The translations under genes and the position numbers were made by a program. From positions 1-64,000 of the forward strand of contig CAYNEI010000008.1 of the NCBI GenBank assembly GCA_964396185.1: a stretch of 64,000 nucleotides of DNA, read 5' to 3'. The notes under the pieces were generated by a model. That model worked only from the letters and a program-made list of their open reading frames with translations, made no database searches and was not told the DNA's origin. Source of the DNA: CAYNEI01 sp964396185 (GTDB lineage Archaea > Thermoplasmatota > SW-10-69-26). Shown piece by piece: positions 48,936-56,500 of this stretch; position 1 is the first letter of the stretch, and the number at the start of each line of letters is the position of its first letter.

Positions 48936-49623
48936 GCCCGCCGCGGCGAGCCAGGGAGACGGCCAGAGCCAGGCCAGCCAGCGCGGTGAACGCGCCCAGC
49001 GGTGAGTCGTTCTCCTCGCCGGCCGCGAGATCGTCGTCGGTGTCGTTTACGGAGTCGTTGGCCCCGTCGTTCTCCATGGAGCTGTTGTCGTCGCCCGTCA
49101 TGTTCCCGTCATCCGTCTCGTTGCCCGCCGCATCGTCCTCTTCGTCCGACGAGTTCTCCTCGGCCGGCGGAGGCGGCGGCTCCGACACGCTTTGGGTGAA
49201 CCACATGCCCTCGGACTCGTGGGTCCCGACGTCACACCAGAAGTAGAGCTCGGTGGCATCAGCTGGGACATCGAAGCTGAGCACGGTCTCCTCGCCGCCC
49301 TCGACGGTCTCGCTTGCAGCGATGGCCACGTCAGGCGAGGTGTCCCGAACGGGCCCATCGGGCGCGTTGTCGCTGGTGGTCACGTGGATGTTGTGCGGCG
49401 CGTTGCCGGCTGCACGCAGGGTGATCGTGAACGACCGGTTGGCGTAGAGCTCGTCGAAGCTCCCCTCGGCCTCGATGAAGCAGGTGATCTTCCCCGTGGG
49501 GCACTCCGGCCCCTCGGTTCCATCGAGCACCACGTTGGGCTCTGGATCCTGTGCAGCCCCCGGCATGGCGAGCAGCGCGGTTGCGAGCAAGCTAACGACG
49601 AGTAACCATGCGATCCCCCGCAT
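48919..49623 (-). CDS. Exported cupredoxin-like protein with C-terminal membrane anchor
   Basis: The 234-residue protein has a signal peptide to about residue 25. The cupredoxin part contains NAPHNIHVTTSD (His at about 78-81) and LYFWCDVGTHESEGMW (Cys, His, Met at about 128-140), the type 1 copper ligand set H-C-H-M. A low-complexity Asn/Asp/Glu linker with many N-x-S/T sites leads to SPLGAFTALAGLALAVSLARRGG, resembling an archaeal C-terminal sorting tail (PGF-CTERM-like). It probably carries electrons at the outer membrane face. Confidence 0.85.
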   Translation of the reverse strand: MRGIAWLLVVSLLATALLAMPGAAQDPEPNVVLDGTEGPECPTGKITCFIEAEGSFDELYANRSFTITLRAAGNAPHNIHVTTSDNAPDGPVRDTSPDVAIAASETVEGGEETVLSFDVPADATELYFWCDVGTHESEGMWFTQSVSEPPPPPAEENSSDEEDDAAGNETDDGNMTGDDNSSMENDGANDSVNDTDDDLAAGEENDSPLGAFTALAGLALAVSLARRGGLNGRR

Positions 49624-49645
49624 GGGTCAAGCACCTGCTTGCCCG

Positions 49646-49653
49646 TTATAAAA
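49646..49653 (-). promoter_or_regulatory. Strong TATA box of the cupredoxin gene
   Basis: The minus strand reads TTTTATAA, centred about 27 bases before ATG 49623; one of the best TATA matches in the window. Confidence 0.7.
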
Positions 49654-49682
49654 TCTGCTGGCACGAGGCGCCCTAGCAGGGA

Positions 49683-49871
49683 TCAGCGCTCGTCCAGGCC
49701 CCGCCTGCGCACCCACGCGATCACCATCGCCCCACCGATGACGATGAACAGGATCAGCGGGAAGACGGTGGCTGGTGCTTCGACGAGCACGTCGCGCAGC
49801 AAGAGCATGGCCGCGGTGGCTGCGGCGACCAAGAGCACGGTGATGATCACCGTGGGCCAGTGGGCACGCAT
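49683..49871 (-). CDS. 62-residue two-helix membrane protein, coupled to thiDN
   Basis: Two membrane segments (TVIITVLLVAAATAAMLLL and ATVFPLILFIVIGGAMVIAWV) are followed by basic residues. The ATG shares a base with the thiDN stop (TGATG), so it is translated after it. No family is recognised. Confidence 0.65.
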   Translation of the reverse strand: MRAHWPTVIITVLLVAAATAAMLLLRDVLVEAPATVFPLILFIVIGGAMVIAWVRRRGLDER

Positions 49872-51184
49872 CAGAGCTCCCGGGCGAGCTGCTCGACCTT
49901 GGCGTGCAGGCTAGCTGGATCGGTGGCCAGCACCCGGATCATGGCCTCCTTGCCCATCCCGCCATCGTCGACAACGAGGTCGATGGGGCCTTCGGCCTGT
50001 TTGAGCGCGGCGGTGGTGCCCCACTCCATGGTCGAGTCGGCCTTCGGGGGTTGCTCGTCGCGCGAGAACGAGGCCATGGCCAGCCCCGCCCGCTTGGCAG
50101 CATCGAGGTGGTCCGGGTGCCAGGCCAGGTTCATGGCCGCGGTGACCCTGGGATCGTGGTGGGCGGCAGCCAGCAGCACCTTGGCCACGTGGCTGGAGGC
50201 GCCCTGGACCACCGGTCCCGGAGGGCTTGCTCGGTGGCCGGAGCGGGTGATCCGGCGGGACAGCGAGAGCACCTCGGACGGCTCGTTGGTGGGCGCGGGG
50301 GTATGCGCCATGTTGATGCCCACCTCGGGCACCAGCCGGCGGGGCAGGATGGCAGCGATGCGCCAGGCGGCAGCCGAGAGCCGGGCACCCTGGGCGGGGC
50401 CGGGTTCGTGGGCTTCCAGGGCGTCGAGCACCTGGGGCCCCTGGCCGGGCGCGTACGCGCGCTGGATGGCGCGGTGCATCCTGGCTCGCGCCTCGTGCAC
50501 GGCCAGCTCAAGCGGGTGGCCTCGGGCCAAGAGCCCCGCGATGAGGCTGGCGTACGTGCAGCCGGCCCCGTGGAGCTCACCGGGGACACGGGGGTAGGCC
50601 AGCTCGGTGGTCCCGTCCGCGGTGACGAGCACGTCGATCGCCTCGCTGGCGTCCAGATGCCCGCCCTTGACGAGCACGGCCTGCCAACCCTCCCCGCGCA
50701 ACTGCTCGCCGGCTCGGCGCGCGTCGTCCAACGTGCGGATGCTGGTGCCGGTGAGCTGCTCGGCCTCGTCGATGTTCGGGGTGACCAGCGTCGTGATGCG
50801 AGCCAGCTTGGCCAGAGCTGCCGGGAGCTCCCCGGTGGCAAGCGCGTCCCCGCTGGTGGCCACCATGACCGGGTCCACCACCAGAGGCAGCCCGGTCTCG
50901 GAGAGCTGGTCGGCCACGGCTTCGACCACCTCGGGGGTGTGCAGCATGCCAGTTTTGACGGCGGTGACCCGGAGATCTGAGAGGACCTGGTCGATCTGCT
51001 CGACGATGGCCTCCACCGGCAACGGGTCCACCCGGGAGAGGCCCGTGGTGTTCTGGCTGGTCACGCATGTGATCGCACTGGCGCCGTGCACGCCGACGGC
51101 GGCCAGGGCCTTGAGGTCGGCCTGGATGCCGGCACCGCCACCGGAATCAGAGCCCGCGATGGTGAGGGTGGTCGGGGGGAGCAT
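49871..51184 (-). CDS. thiDN: Hydroxymethylpyrimidine (phosphate) kinase ThiD fused to ThiN thiamine-phosphate synthase
   Basis: In this 437-residue protein residues 1-about 260 are ThiD: LTIAGSDSGGGAGIQADLKALAAVG, TPNIDEAEQLTG, VLVKGGH and GAGCTYASLIAGLLARG (P-loop-like anion hole). Residues about 270-437 are ThiN (VPEVGINMAHTPAPT, AAMNLAWHPDHLDAAKR, DLVVDDGGMGKEAMIRVLA), which couples HMP-PP and thiazole phosphate. The fusion is normal in archaea. CCTTTTATCC (51205-51212) is centred 25 bases before ATG 51184. There is no THI-box riboswitch in the leader, which is absent. Confidence 0.93.
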   Translation of the reverse strand: MLPPTTLTIAGSDSGGGAGIQADLKALAAVGVHGASAITCVTSQNTTGLSRVDPLPVEAIVEQIDQVLSDLRVTAVKTGMLHTPEVVEAVADQLSETGLPLVVDPVMVATSGDALATGELPAALAKLARITTLVTPNIDEAEQLTGTSIRTLDDARRAGEQLRGEGWQAVLVKGGHLDASEAIDVLVTADGTTELAYPRVPGELHGAGCTYASLIAGLLARGHPLELAVHEARARMHRAIQRAYAPGQGPQVLDALEAHEPGPAQGARLSAAAWRIAAILPRRLVPEVGINMAHTPAPTNEPSEVLSLSRRITRSGHRASPPGPVVQGASSHVAKVLLAAAHHDPRVTAAMNLAWHPDHLDAAKRAGLAMASFSRDEQPPKADSTMEWGTTAALKQAEGPIDLVVDDGGMGKEAMIRVLATDPASLHAKVEQLAREL

Positions 51185-51204
51185 GATGGGGGGAGGTGGA
51201 CAGG

Positions 51205-51212
51205 GGATAAAA
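51205..51212 (-). promoter_or_regulatory. TATA box of thiDN
   Basis: The minus strand reads TTTTATCC, centred 25 bases before ATG 51184, giving a leaderless mRNA. Confidence 0.6.
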
Positions 51213-51261
51213 GGTCGTGGCCGGAGGAGCGGAGAGCCTCCGTGTTGAAGGTCCGCAGGAT

Positions 51262-51684
51262 TCAGGCTTGGACCGGCACGCCGAACTCCACGAGCGTCCC
51301 GGTGGCGCGGTAGTGGAGCTCCAGGATACTGGTGAACCAGAGCATCTCGTCGTCCAGCTCGATGGATCGGCGCAGCCCGGGGGTGTGGAGCAGCAGGACC
51401 ATCTCCCATGCGTGCGGGGGGTCGTCCTGGTGCCCGACGAGCTGGATCGTGCCGACCACGCGCTCTTGGGACTCGCCTAGGCTGACCACGCGCAGCAGGT
51501 TGACGCGCACGCTGCCCTCGACCACCAGCGGGGGTCTACGGCAGCGCTCCACGTACAAGCCCGGGCCGGCGCGCGTACCAGCCGGGAGCCTGGTGAGCTC
51601 GGATTCGATGGCGCTGGGCAGGCTGCGTTGGAGCCCGTGTGCTCGGATCGCGCGTGCCAACGCCGTGGGGTCCCACCAGCTCAC
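51262..51684 (-). CDS. Uncharacterised protein, paralogue of the 51901 gene
   Basis: The 140-residue protein aligns from end to end with the next minus-strand protein: LPxG...AxPGLYVER/LYIES, then G-x-x-RV...R..S..E.....VG.IQ.........P.....E, then W/F..xLELHY/LNLHY. GTG 51684 is chosen over 51726 because GTATAG (51707-51712) is centred 25 bases upstream and this start gives the same length as the paralogue. Family and role unknown. Confidence 0.68.
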   Translation of the reverse strand: MSWWDPTALARAIRAHGLQRSLPSAIESELTRLPAGTRAGPGLYVERCRRPPLVVEGSVRVNLLRVVSLGESQERVVGTIQLVGHQDDPPHAWEMVLLLHTPGLRRSIELDDEMLWFTSILELHYRATGTLVEFGVPVQA

Positions 51685-51766
51685 ACGCGGCTGTTGATCA
51701 GGGAGGGTATAGCGTTTGCCCTGCACCGGGGCTCGGTGGCTGGCCAGCGCTCGGGGCTGGACGTGT

Positions 51767-51830
51767 GGAGAGGAAGATGGAGAGGGAGATGGAGATGGAA
51801 AGGGAGCGTCGACGCGGGCGGGTGCCCGCG
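51767..51830 (-). terminator. Hairpin followed by C/T-rich tract: likely terminator of the 51901 gene
   Basis: On the minus strand CGCGGGC/GCCCGCG-type arms (51813-51830; 7 bp, 4-base loop) are followed about 6 bases later by a 40-base pyrimidine tract (51767-51806; only three purines). Archaeal termination uses pyrimidine-rich tracts. The placement, 71-134 bases after the stop at 51901, fits. Confidence 0.5.
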
Positions 51831-51900
51831 CCGGACGCCATACGGGGTGCCGGTGGGCTGCCTGGACCCACCGGGTCTGTTGATCAGGAAAGCGGTGGGC

Positions 51901-52320
51901 TCACGCCTCGATCTCGTGCTCGAAGGCGACGTGGCTGTCGGCTTCAGCGTAGTGGAGGTTGAGCAGTCCCAGGAACCACGCCTGGGGGTCCTCGACGCGC
52001 GTGGTCCGGAAGTTCTCGGTCTCGTGGTGGTAGAAGCGCAGCTCGCAGGTGGCCAGGGGGTGGTCCAGCAGGCGCGCGACCTGGATCTGACCGACGAGAC
52101 GACTGCCCTCCTCGTCGACGCTGTAGAGCCGGGCCACGCTGACCCGAAGCTCGCCGTTGACGATGATGCCCGGGGTCTGCTTGGACTCGATGTAGAGACC
52201 GGGGGCAGCCTCCCCATCCGGGAGCTCCGGGAGGCGTGAGCGGAGCTGGGCGATGTTGACGTCCTGGAGGGCGTTGGCGCGGAGGCGAGCAGAGCGGTCG
52301 GCGATAGAGGCCCGAGGCAT
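51901..52320 (-). CDS. Uncharacterised protein, paralogue of the 51262 gene
   Basis: The 139-residue protein begins PRASIADRSARLRANALQDVN, with GEAAPGLYIESKQTPGIIVNGELRVSVARLYSVDEEGSRLVGQIQVARLL in the middle and AWFLGLLNLHYAEADSHVAFEHEIEA at the end. It has no signal or membrane segment and many acidic residues. The paired genes share a length and the same promoter spacing: CGTTTAATACC centred 25 bases before ATG 52320. Probably an old tandem duplication. Function unknown. Confidence 0.68.
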   Translation of the reverse strand: MPRASIADRSARLRANALQDVNIAQLRSRLPELPDGEAAPGLYIESKQTPGIIVNGELRVSVARLYSVDEEGSRLVGQIQVARLLDHPLATCELRFYHHETENFRTTRVEDPQAWFLGLLNLHYAEADSHVAFEHEIEA

Positions 52321-52416
52321 ACGTCTCCCTCGACGTGTGGTATTAAACGGTTTCCCGAACGGTTGCTATCCAGCAGAGGCGCTCAGGTTGAACATCTCTT
52401 GTCCACCCCCCCTTTC

Positions 52417-53886
52417 TTACGGGTGGTAGGAGCGCAGCACCAGCTCGGTAGGCCCTGTGGCGAGCTCGGATCGAAGCGTGATGTGCAGGGGCCCGCTGGA
52501 GAGGAGCTGGGGCTCGAGCTGGGCATCCGCAGAGCTGCGCACGCCGAAGGCGCTGGCGTCCTCGCTGTACGTGAACACCGTGCCTCGCGGCGCTTGGATC
52601 GTGAGAGAACGGGCCACGTTGGCATCCTGGGTCGAGCGCACAGCCACGGCCACGAGCCCGCCGTCGAGCTCGGCGGTCCACGTGGCCGTGGGGGAGCTGG
52701 GCGTGGGCGCAAGATGCACCGTGCGCTCCGTGATGGCCAGCGGGGTGCCATGGTCGGCATGGTGGAGGGTGGGCAGCACGACGGTGACGCCCTCGCCTTC
52801 TCCGACGTGGTCGCGCACGTACACCACGTACGGGCCAGGCTCCTCGACCGGGATGCGCGCGCCGGCCCACGTCTCGTTGTCCGTGGGGGACTCCCAGGCC
52901 CATCGGGTCTCGGGTTCCCCGAGCTCGAAGGCAGCGATGGCCTCGTGGCTGGAGCCGAAGACGACCACGCGGGCTCGGTCCCCGGCGGGCAAGGCGAGGT
53001 GGATGGCGGGGGCTCCCTGGGGGTCGATCTCCAGGGCTTGGCCCTCGTCGAGTTGGCCGACGACGGTGCCCTGTTCGTCCGGTGGATCGCCAGGGTCTGG
53101 CAGGCCGGAGAGATCCACGGTGTCCTGGCTGCGCTCGTAGCGTTGGCTGACGATGAGCAGGGCGCCATCCAGGCTGTCTGCGCGGGCTTCGAGCTCGTAG
53201 GTGCCGGCCACGAGCGCGCCTGGATCCAGCGCGAGCACCTCAGGAGATAGCCCGCGCTCCAGCGTGGACGTGGTGGTGAGGTTCGTGGTCCCCACAGGCG
53301 TGCCGGCCGTGGTGCGCAGCTCGGTGTCCAGGGCATCCACGGAGCCATCCAAGGTCAAGGTGACTAGCGCCGGCCGCGGCGTGATCTCGTACTGGGCGAA
53401 GGTCTCCATGGGCTCGCCGTTCCCGCGGGCCAACGTGCGCACACGCTCGTGGACTTCAAGCGGCTCGAGTGCCCCGGCCTCGCTGTCTGTCGCGATCTCG
53501 ATGGGTGCGGGAAGGGGGGCTGTGGGCAGCAGCACCCAGGACCCGGGCCGTTGGATGGTGTGCTCGGCTGGTTGCCCGGGCTCGGAGAGGGTGAGTAGGG
53601 CAGCGAACCGGTCGTCTGGATCGTACAGGGCGAGTTCAGCGGGACGCGGTTGGGCGTCCGCGTTGTCGACCAGGGTCAGCCGGAGCGTGCCGGTGGAGAG
53701 CTCAAGCGCGTAGCCCGAATGACCGGGTTCCAGGGTCGCCACGGTCTCCAGGGGTCCGGCGGTCACCGCGGTGGCCACGAGCACGCCGGCGATGGCCCCG
53801 GCCAGGACCAGGCCTGCGAGCAGGGTCCCCCGAAGCTCGTCGCCGTCCACTGGAACCACCGCGCATCCAGCGCCCGGGTAGCTCAT
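52417..53886 (-). CDS. Membrane-anchored extracytoplasmic beta-rich protein, unknown function
   Basis: In this 489-residue protein one membrane helix near the N-terminus (GTLLAGLVLAGAIAGVLVATAV, about 19-40) anchors an all-beta ectodomain with repeated immunoglobulin-like or pre-peptidase-like strands (ALVTLTLDGSVDALD, GTYELEARADSLDGALLIVSQRYE, GPYVVYVRDHVGEGEGVTVVL). The end ELVLRSYHP has no second anchor. No catalytic motif is seen. The ATG lies just downstream of GATAAG, but no clear TATA box is visible. Confidence 0.65.
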   Translation of the reverse strand: MSYPGAGCAVVPVDGDELRGTLLAGLVLAGAIAGVLVATAVTAGPLETVATLEPGHSGYALELSTGTLRLTLVDNADAQPRPAELALYDPDDRFAALLTLSEPGQPAEHTIQRPGSWVLLPTAPLPAPIEIATDSEAGALEPLEVHERVRTLARGNGEPMETFAQYEITPRPALVTLTLDGSVDALDTELRTTAGTPVGTTNLTTTSTLERGLSPEVLALDPGALVAGTYELEARADSLDGALLIVSQRYERSQDTVDLSGLPDPGDPPDEQGTVVGQLDEGQALEIDPQGAPAIHLALPAGDRARVVVFGSSHEAIAAFELGEPETRWAWESPTDNETWAGARIPVEEPGPYVVYVRDHVGEGEGVTVVLPTLHHADHGTPLAITERTVHLAPTPSSPTATWTAELDGGLVAVAVRSTQDANVARSLTIQAPRGTVFTYSEDASAFGVRSSADAQLEPQLLSSGPLHITLRSELATGPTELVLRSYHP

Positions 53887-53947
53887 AACTTATCTCGTAC
53901 AACCATCGAAGCGAGGGCACCGTTGGCTGGGTGGCGAGAGAAGCTCG

Positions 53948-55171
53948 TCAGCCGAGCAAAGAACTGCTTGCCCACCAGGGGGAGAGCAGCCAGCCACCCA
54001 GCGCGCCTGCCAGGATGATCCAGACGCTGGGCACCCGGAAGGCCACCACGGCCAGCGCGGCGCCTGCCGCGATGACCCAGGCCGGCCAAGCGGTCAGCGT
54101 GGCCAGGGAGAGCGAGAGCAGCACGCCAGCCATCACGCCCAGCGCGCTGGCGTTGACCGCATCCAGGAACCAGCCTGCCCACGTGGACTCGCGCACCTTG
54201 GGCAGCAGCGGGCCCAGCATGGCCACGAACACGAAGCTCGGGAGGAAGATGGCCACGGCCGAGATCCCCGCGCCAGGCCAGCCGGCCAACAGGTAGCCGA
54301 TGAACGCCGCGGTGGAGAGCACCGGGCCTGGCGTGAACTGGCCGATGGCGATGGCATCCAGCAGCTCACCTTCGGTGAGCCACCCGTACCCGTGCACCAG
54401 ATCATCTTCGAGGAAGGCCACGAGCACGTACCCGCTGCCGTAGAGCACCGCGCCCACCTTGAGGAAGAAGAGGCCCAGCTTCCACAGCGAGACCCCTGCC
54501 GCCCCAGCCACGGCGGTGGCCTGGAGCACGCGCACCTTGCCAGCCTGGGCCAACCAGGCCACGGGTGCAGCCAGCACGGCCGCCGGTGGCGAGCCGCCGC
54601 GAAGCTCGGGCCACGCTAGCCACAGGGTGCCGGCGATGCCACCGATGAAGAGTGCTGCGAGGACGTTGACCTCGAGGACCACGGCCACGGTGACACCGGC
54701 CGCGATGACAGCCAGGCGCCAGCTCGCCACGGCCGTGCGCCCGAGCCGGACGAGTGCCCCGAGGATCACGGCGAGCACGGCAGGCTGGATGCCCAAGAGC
54801 CACGGCTGGACCTCGGGCAGCGAGCCGTAGGCGACGTAGGCCCAGGCGAAGGCGACGGTGATGAGAACAGCAGGCAGGATGAAGCTGGCCCCGGCCACCA
54901 GCAGGCCCGGCCAGCCGGCCCGCGCGTAGCCGACGTGGATCGCCATCTCGGTGCTGTTCGGGCCTGGGATCAAGTTGGTGGCGCCGACCATGTCCAGGAA
55001 GCGCTGGCGGTCCAGCCAGCCGCGCCGTCGGACCACCTCGTCCTCCATGAGCGCGATGTGCGCTGCCGGCCCTCCGAAGCCCAGGGTGCCGAGCTTGAGG
55101 AAGAGCTTGGAGAGAGCGGGCAGGCTGGTGGGTTCGGTGCGGTCCTGGCTTGCCTTGCCTGCTTGCCCCAT
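53948..55171 (-). CDS. chrA: Chromate transporter (CHR family, two-domain)
   Basis: The 407-residue protein has the duplicated CHR structure. The first half has LFLKLGTLGFGGPAAHIALMEDEVVRRRGWL and NLIPGPNSTEMAIHVGY. The second half has LFFLKVGAVLYGSGYVLVAFLEDDLVHGYGWLT and IGQFTPGPVLSTAAFIGYLLAG. About ten membrane helices. It exports chromate, or in many organisms may move other oxyanions. No upstream regulator gene is seen. Confidence 0.9.
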   Translation of the reverse strand: MGQAGKASQDRTEPTSLPALSKLFLKLGTLGFGGPAAHIALMEDEVVRRRGWLDRQRFLDMVGATNLIPGPNSTEMAIHVGYARAGWPGLLVAGASFILPAVLITVAFAWAYVAYGSLPEVQPWLLGIQPAVLAVILGALVRLGRTAVASWRLAVIAAGVTVAVVLEVNVLAALFIGGIAGTLWLAWPELRGGSPPAAVLAAPVAWLAQAGKVRVLQATAVAGAAGVSLWKLGLFFLKVGAVLYGSGYVLVAFLEDDLVHGYGWLTEGELLDAIAIGQFTPGPVLSTAAFIGYLLAGWPGAGISAVAIFLPSFVFVAMLGPLLPKVRESTWAGWFLDAVNASALGVMAGVLLSLSLATLTAWPAWVIAAGAALAVVAFRVPSVWIILAGALGGWLLSPWWASSSLLG

Positions 55172-55225
55172 GGGTCAAGCGGGCAGTGGCGGCACGCTCA
55201 TGAAGCGTTCGCCTTCTGCTCGCTG

Positions 55226-56500
55226 TCACGTGCCGGCTTGGAGGGTGAAGCTGTCTAGCGGTGGTGCTTGTGGGTCCGGCTGCTTGGCTTCGAAGGTCAG
55301 CGTCGTCGCGTCTGCCTCGAGGAGGCTGTAGTGGTGGGCTTGGGCCCACGCGGCCGAATGCACCCAGAAATCGTCTCGGTGCTGGAACCCATCCAGGCGC
55401 TCTCCGCCCCCGCCGGTGATGACCTGGATCCAGCCGACGGGGTCCTCGTAGGTCGAGGTCGAGAAGGCGGTGGGTAGGGTTGCGACCATGGGGTTGGAGC
55501 GCTCGTAGTGGTGGTCGTGGCCGGTGAGCACCAGGTCGACGGCGTGACGGTCGAAGAGCTGCTCGCCCCAAGCGACCAGGGCTGGGTGGATGCGCCGCTC
55601 TTCATCCTCGTGGTTGGTGTACAAGGGGTGGTGCTGCAGGACCACGGTGAACGTGATCTCCCCCTGGGCGCGTCGGTCCGCTGCCGCGGCTAGGTCAGCC
55701 TCGGCGAACGCGATCATCTCGTCCAGGGCCCCCTGATCGGCGGCTTGGACTAGAGAGGATTGCAGCACGAGGGTGTGGATGGGGCCGTAGTCGAAGCTGT
55801 AGTAGCGCTCCTCGCCCGGGAGGTTGACGCGGTCGAGGTACGAGCTCGCGCCGAAGGGCCCGAAGCCCTCCTGCTCCCCCATGGCGGACATGAGCGGAAC
55901 CGTGGCGAGTAGCTCCTCGTTCTGCTGGAACCAGGCATCCCAGTCCCACCACTCCGCGCCAGCCGCGCTGAGATCCCCGGCAGCGAGCAGCAGGTCGACC
56001 TCCTCGTCGAGCATGGCTTGGGTCACGAGCTCAGCGGTGGGGTTGACCCCCTGGTCGGCGAAGGCGGCCACGCGGACCGCTTGGCCAGGCTCGGGAGCTG
56101 TCTGGGTCTCGTAGACGGGGGCGAAGCCGGAGCTTCCTCCGACCCGGTAGAAGACCGCGGCTCCTGGTTGGAGGCCGGTCATCACCGCGGTGTGGATCAG
56201 GGACTGGCCGGATTCGGGGTTCGGCTGTGCCGTTCCGGGCGCGGAGCGATCCAGGTCGTCGGGTGAGGAGCCGTACTCCACGGTGGATCCGGGGTCCTCT
56301 GTCCCATCCGTGAACCACGTGACGGTGAGGGTGGTCCGGGGATCGTCCGTGAAGCTCAGGTGCACCCCCCACGGCTCACCAGCCGGGGTAGCCTCGGGGT
56401 GCGAGGCGAGCGCAGGCAGGGAGGCGATCACGAGTAGGGCGCTGACGAGGAGCGTGAGCCCCACGGTTCTGCGAGCGGGTCTCAGGTGCTGCGGTCTCAT
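55226..56500 (-). CDS. Purple-acid-phosphatase-like exported protein with altered metal-binding motifs (paralogue 1)
   Basis: The 424-residue protein has a signal peptide (about 12-33), an N-terminal fibronectin-like domain, and then the calcineurin-like domain. Its paralogue at 56497 has GDLSY and GNHE; here the same sites read GDLSA (about 175-179) and GEQE (about 208-211, near 55868-55879), so the Tyr and Asn/His metal ligands are lost. Later motifs QHHPLYT and GHDHHYER are kept. It is probably inactive or altered in activity. The ATG overlaps the upstream stop (ATGA). Confidence 0.85.
   Translation of the reverse strand: MRPQHLRPARRTVGLTLLVSALLVIASLPALASHPEATPAGEPWGVHLSFTDDPRTTLTVTWFTDGTEDPGSTVEYGSSPDDLDRSAPGTAQPNPESGQSLIHTAVMTGLQPGAAVFYRVGGSSGFAPVYETQTAPEPGQAVRVAAFADQGVNPTAELVTQAMLDEEVDLLLAAGDLSAAGAEWWDWDAWFQQNEELLATVPLMSAMGEQEGFGPFGASSYLDRVNLPGEERYYSFDYGPIHTLVLQSSLVQAADQGALDEMIAFAEADLAAAADRRAQGEITFTVVLQHHPLYTNHEDEERRIHPALVAWGEQLFDRHAVDLVLTGHDHHYERSNPMVATLPTAFSTSTYEDPVGWIQVITGGGGERLDGFQHRDDFWVHSAAWAQAHHYSLLEADATTLTFEAKQPDPQAPPLDSFTLQAGT

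Noticed and set aside
51185..51262. THI-box riboswitch before thiDN
   Set aside because: The mRNA appears leaderless and there is no room or recognisable thi-box sequence.
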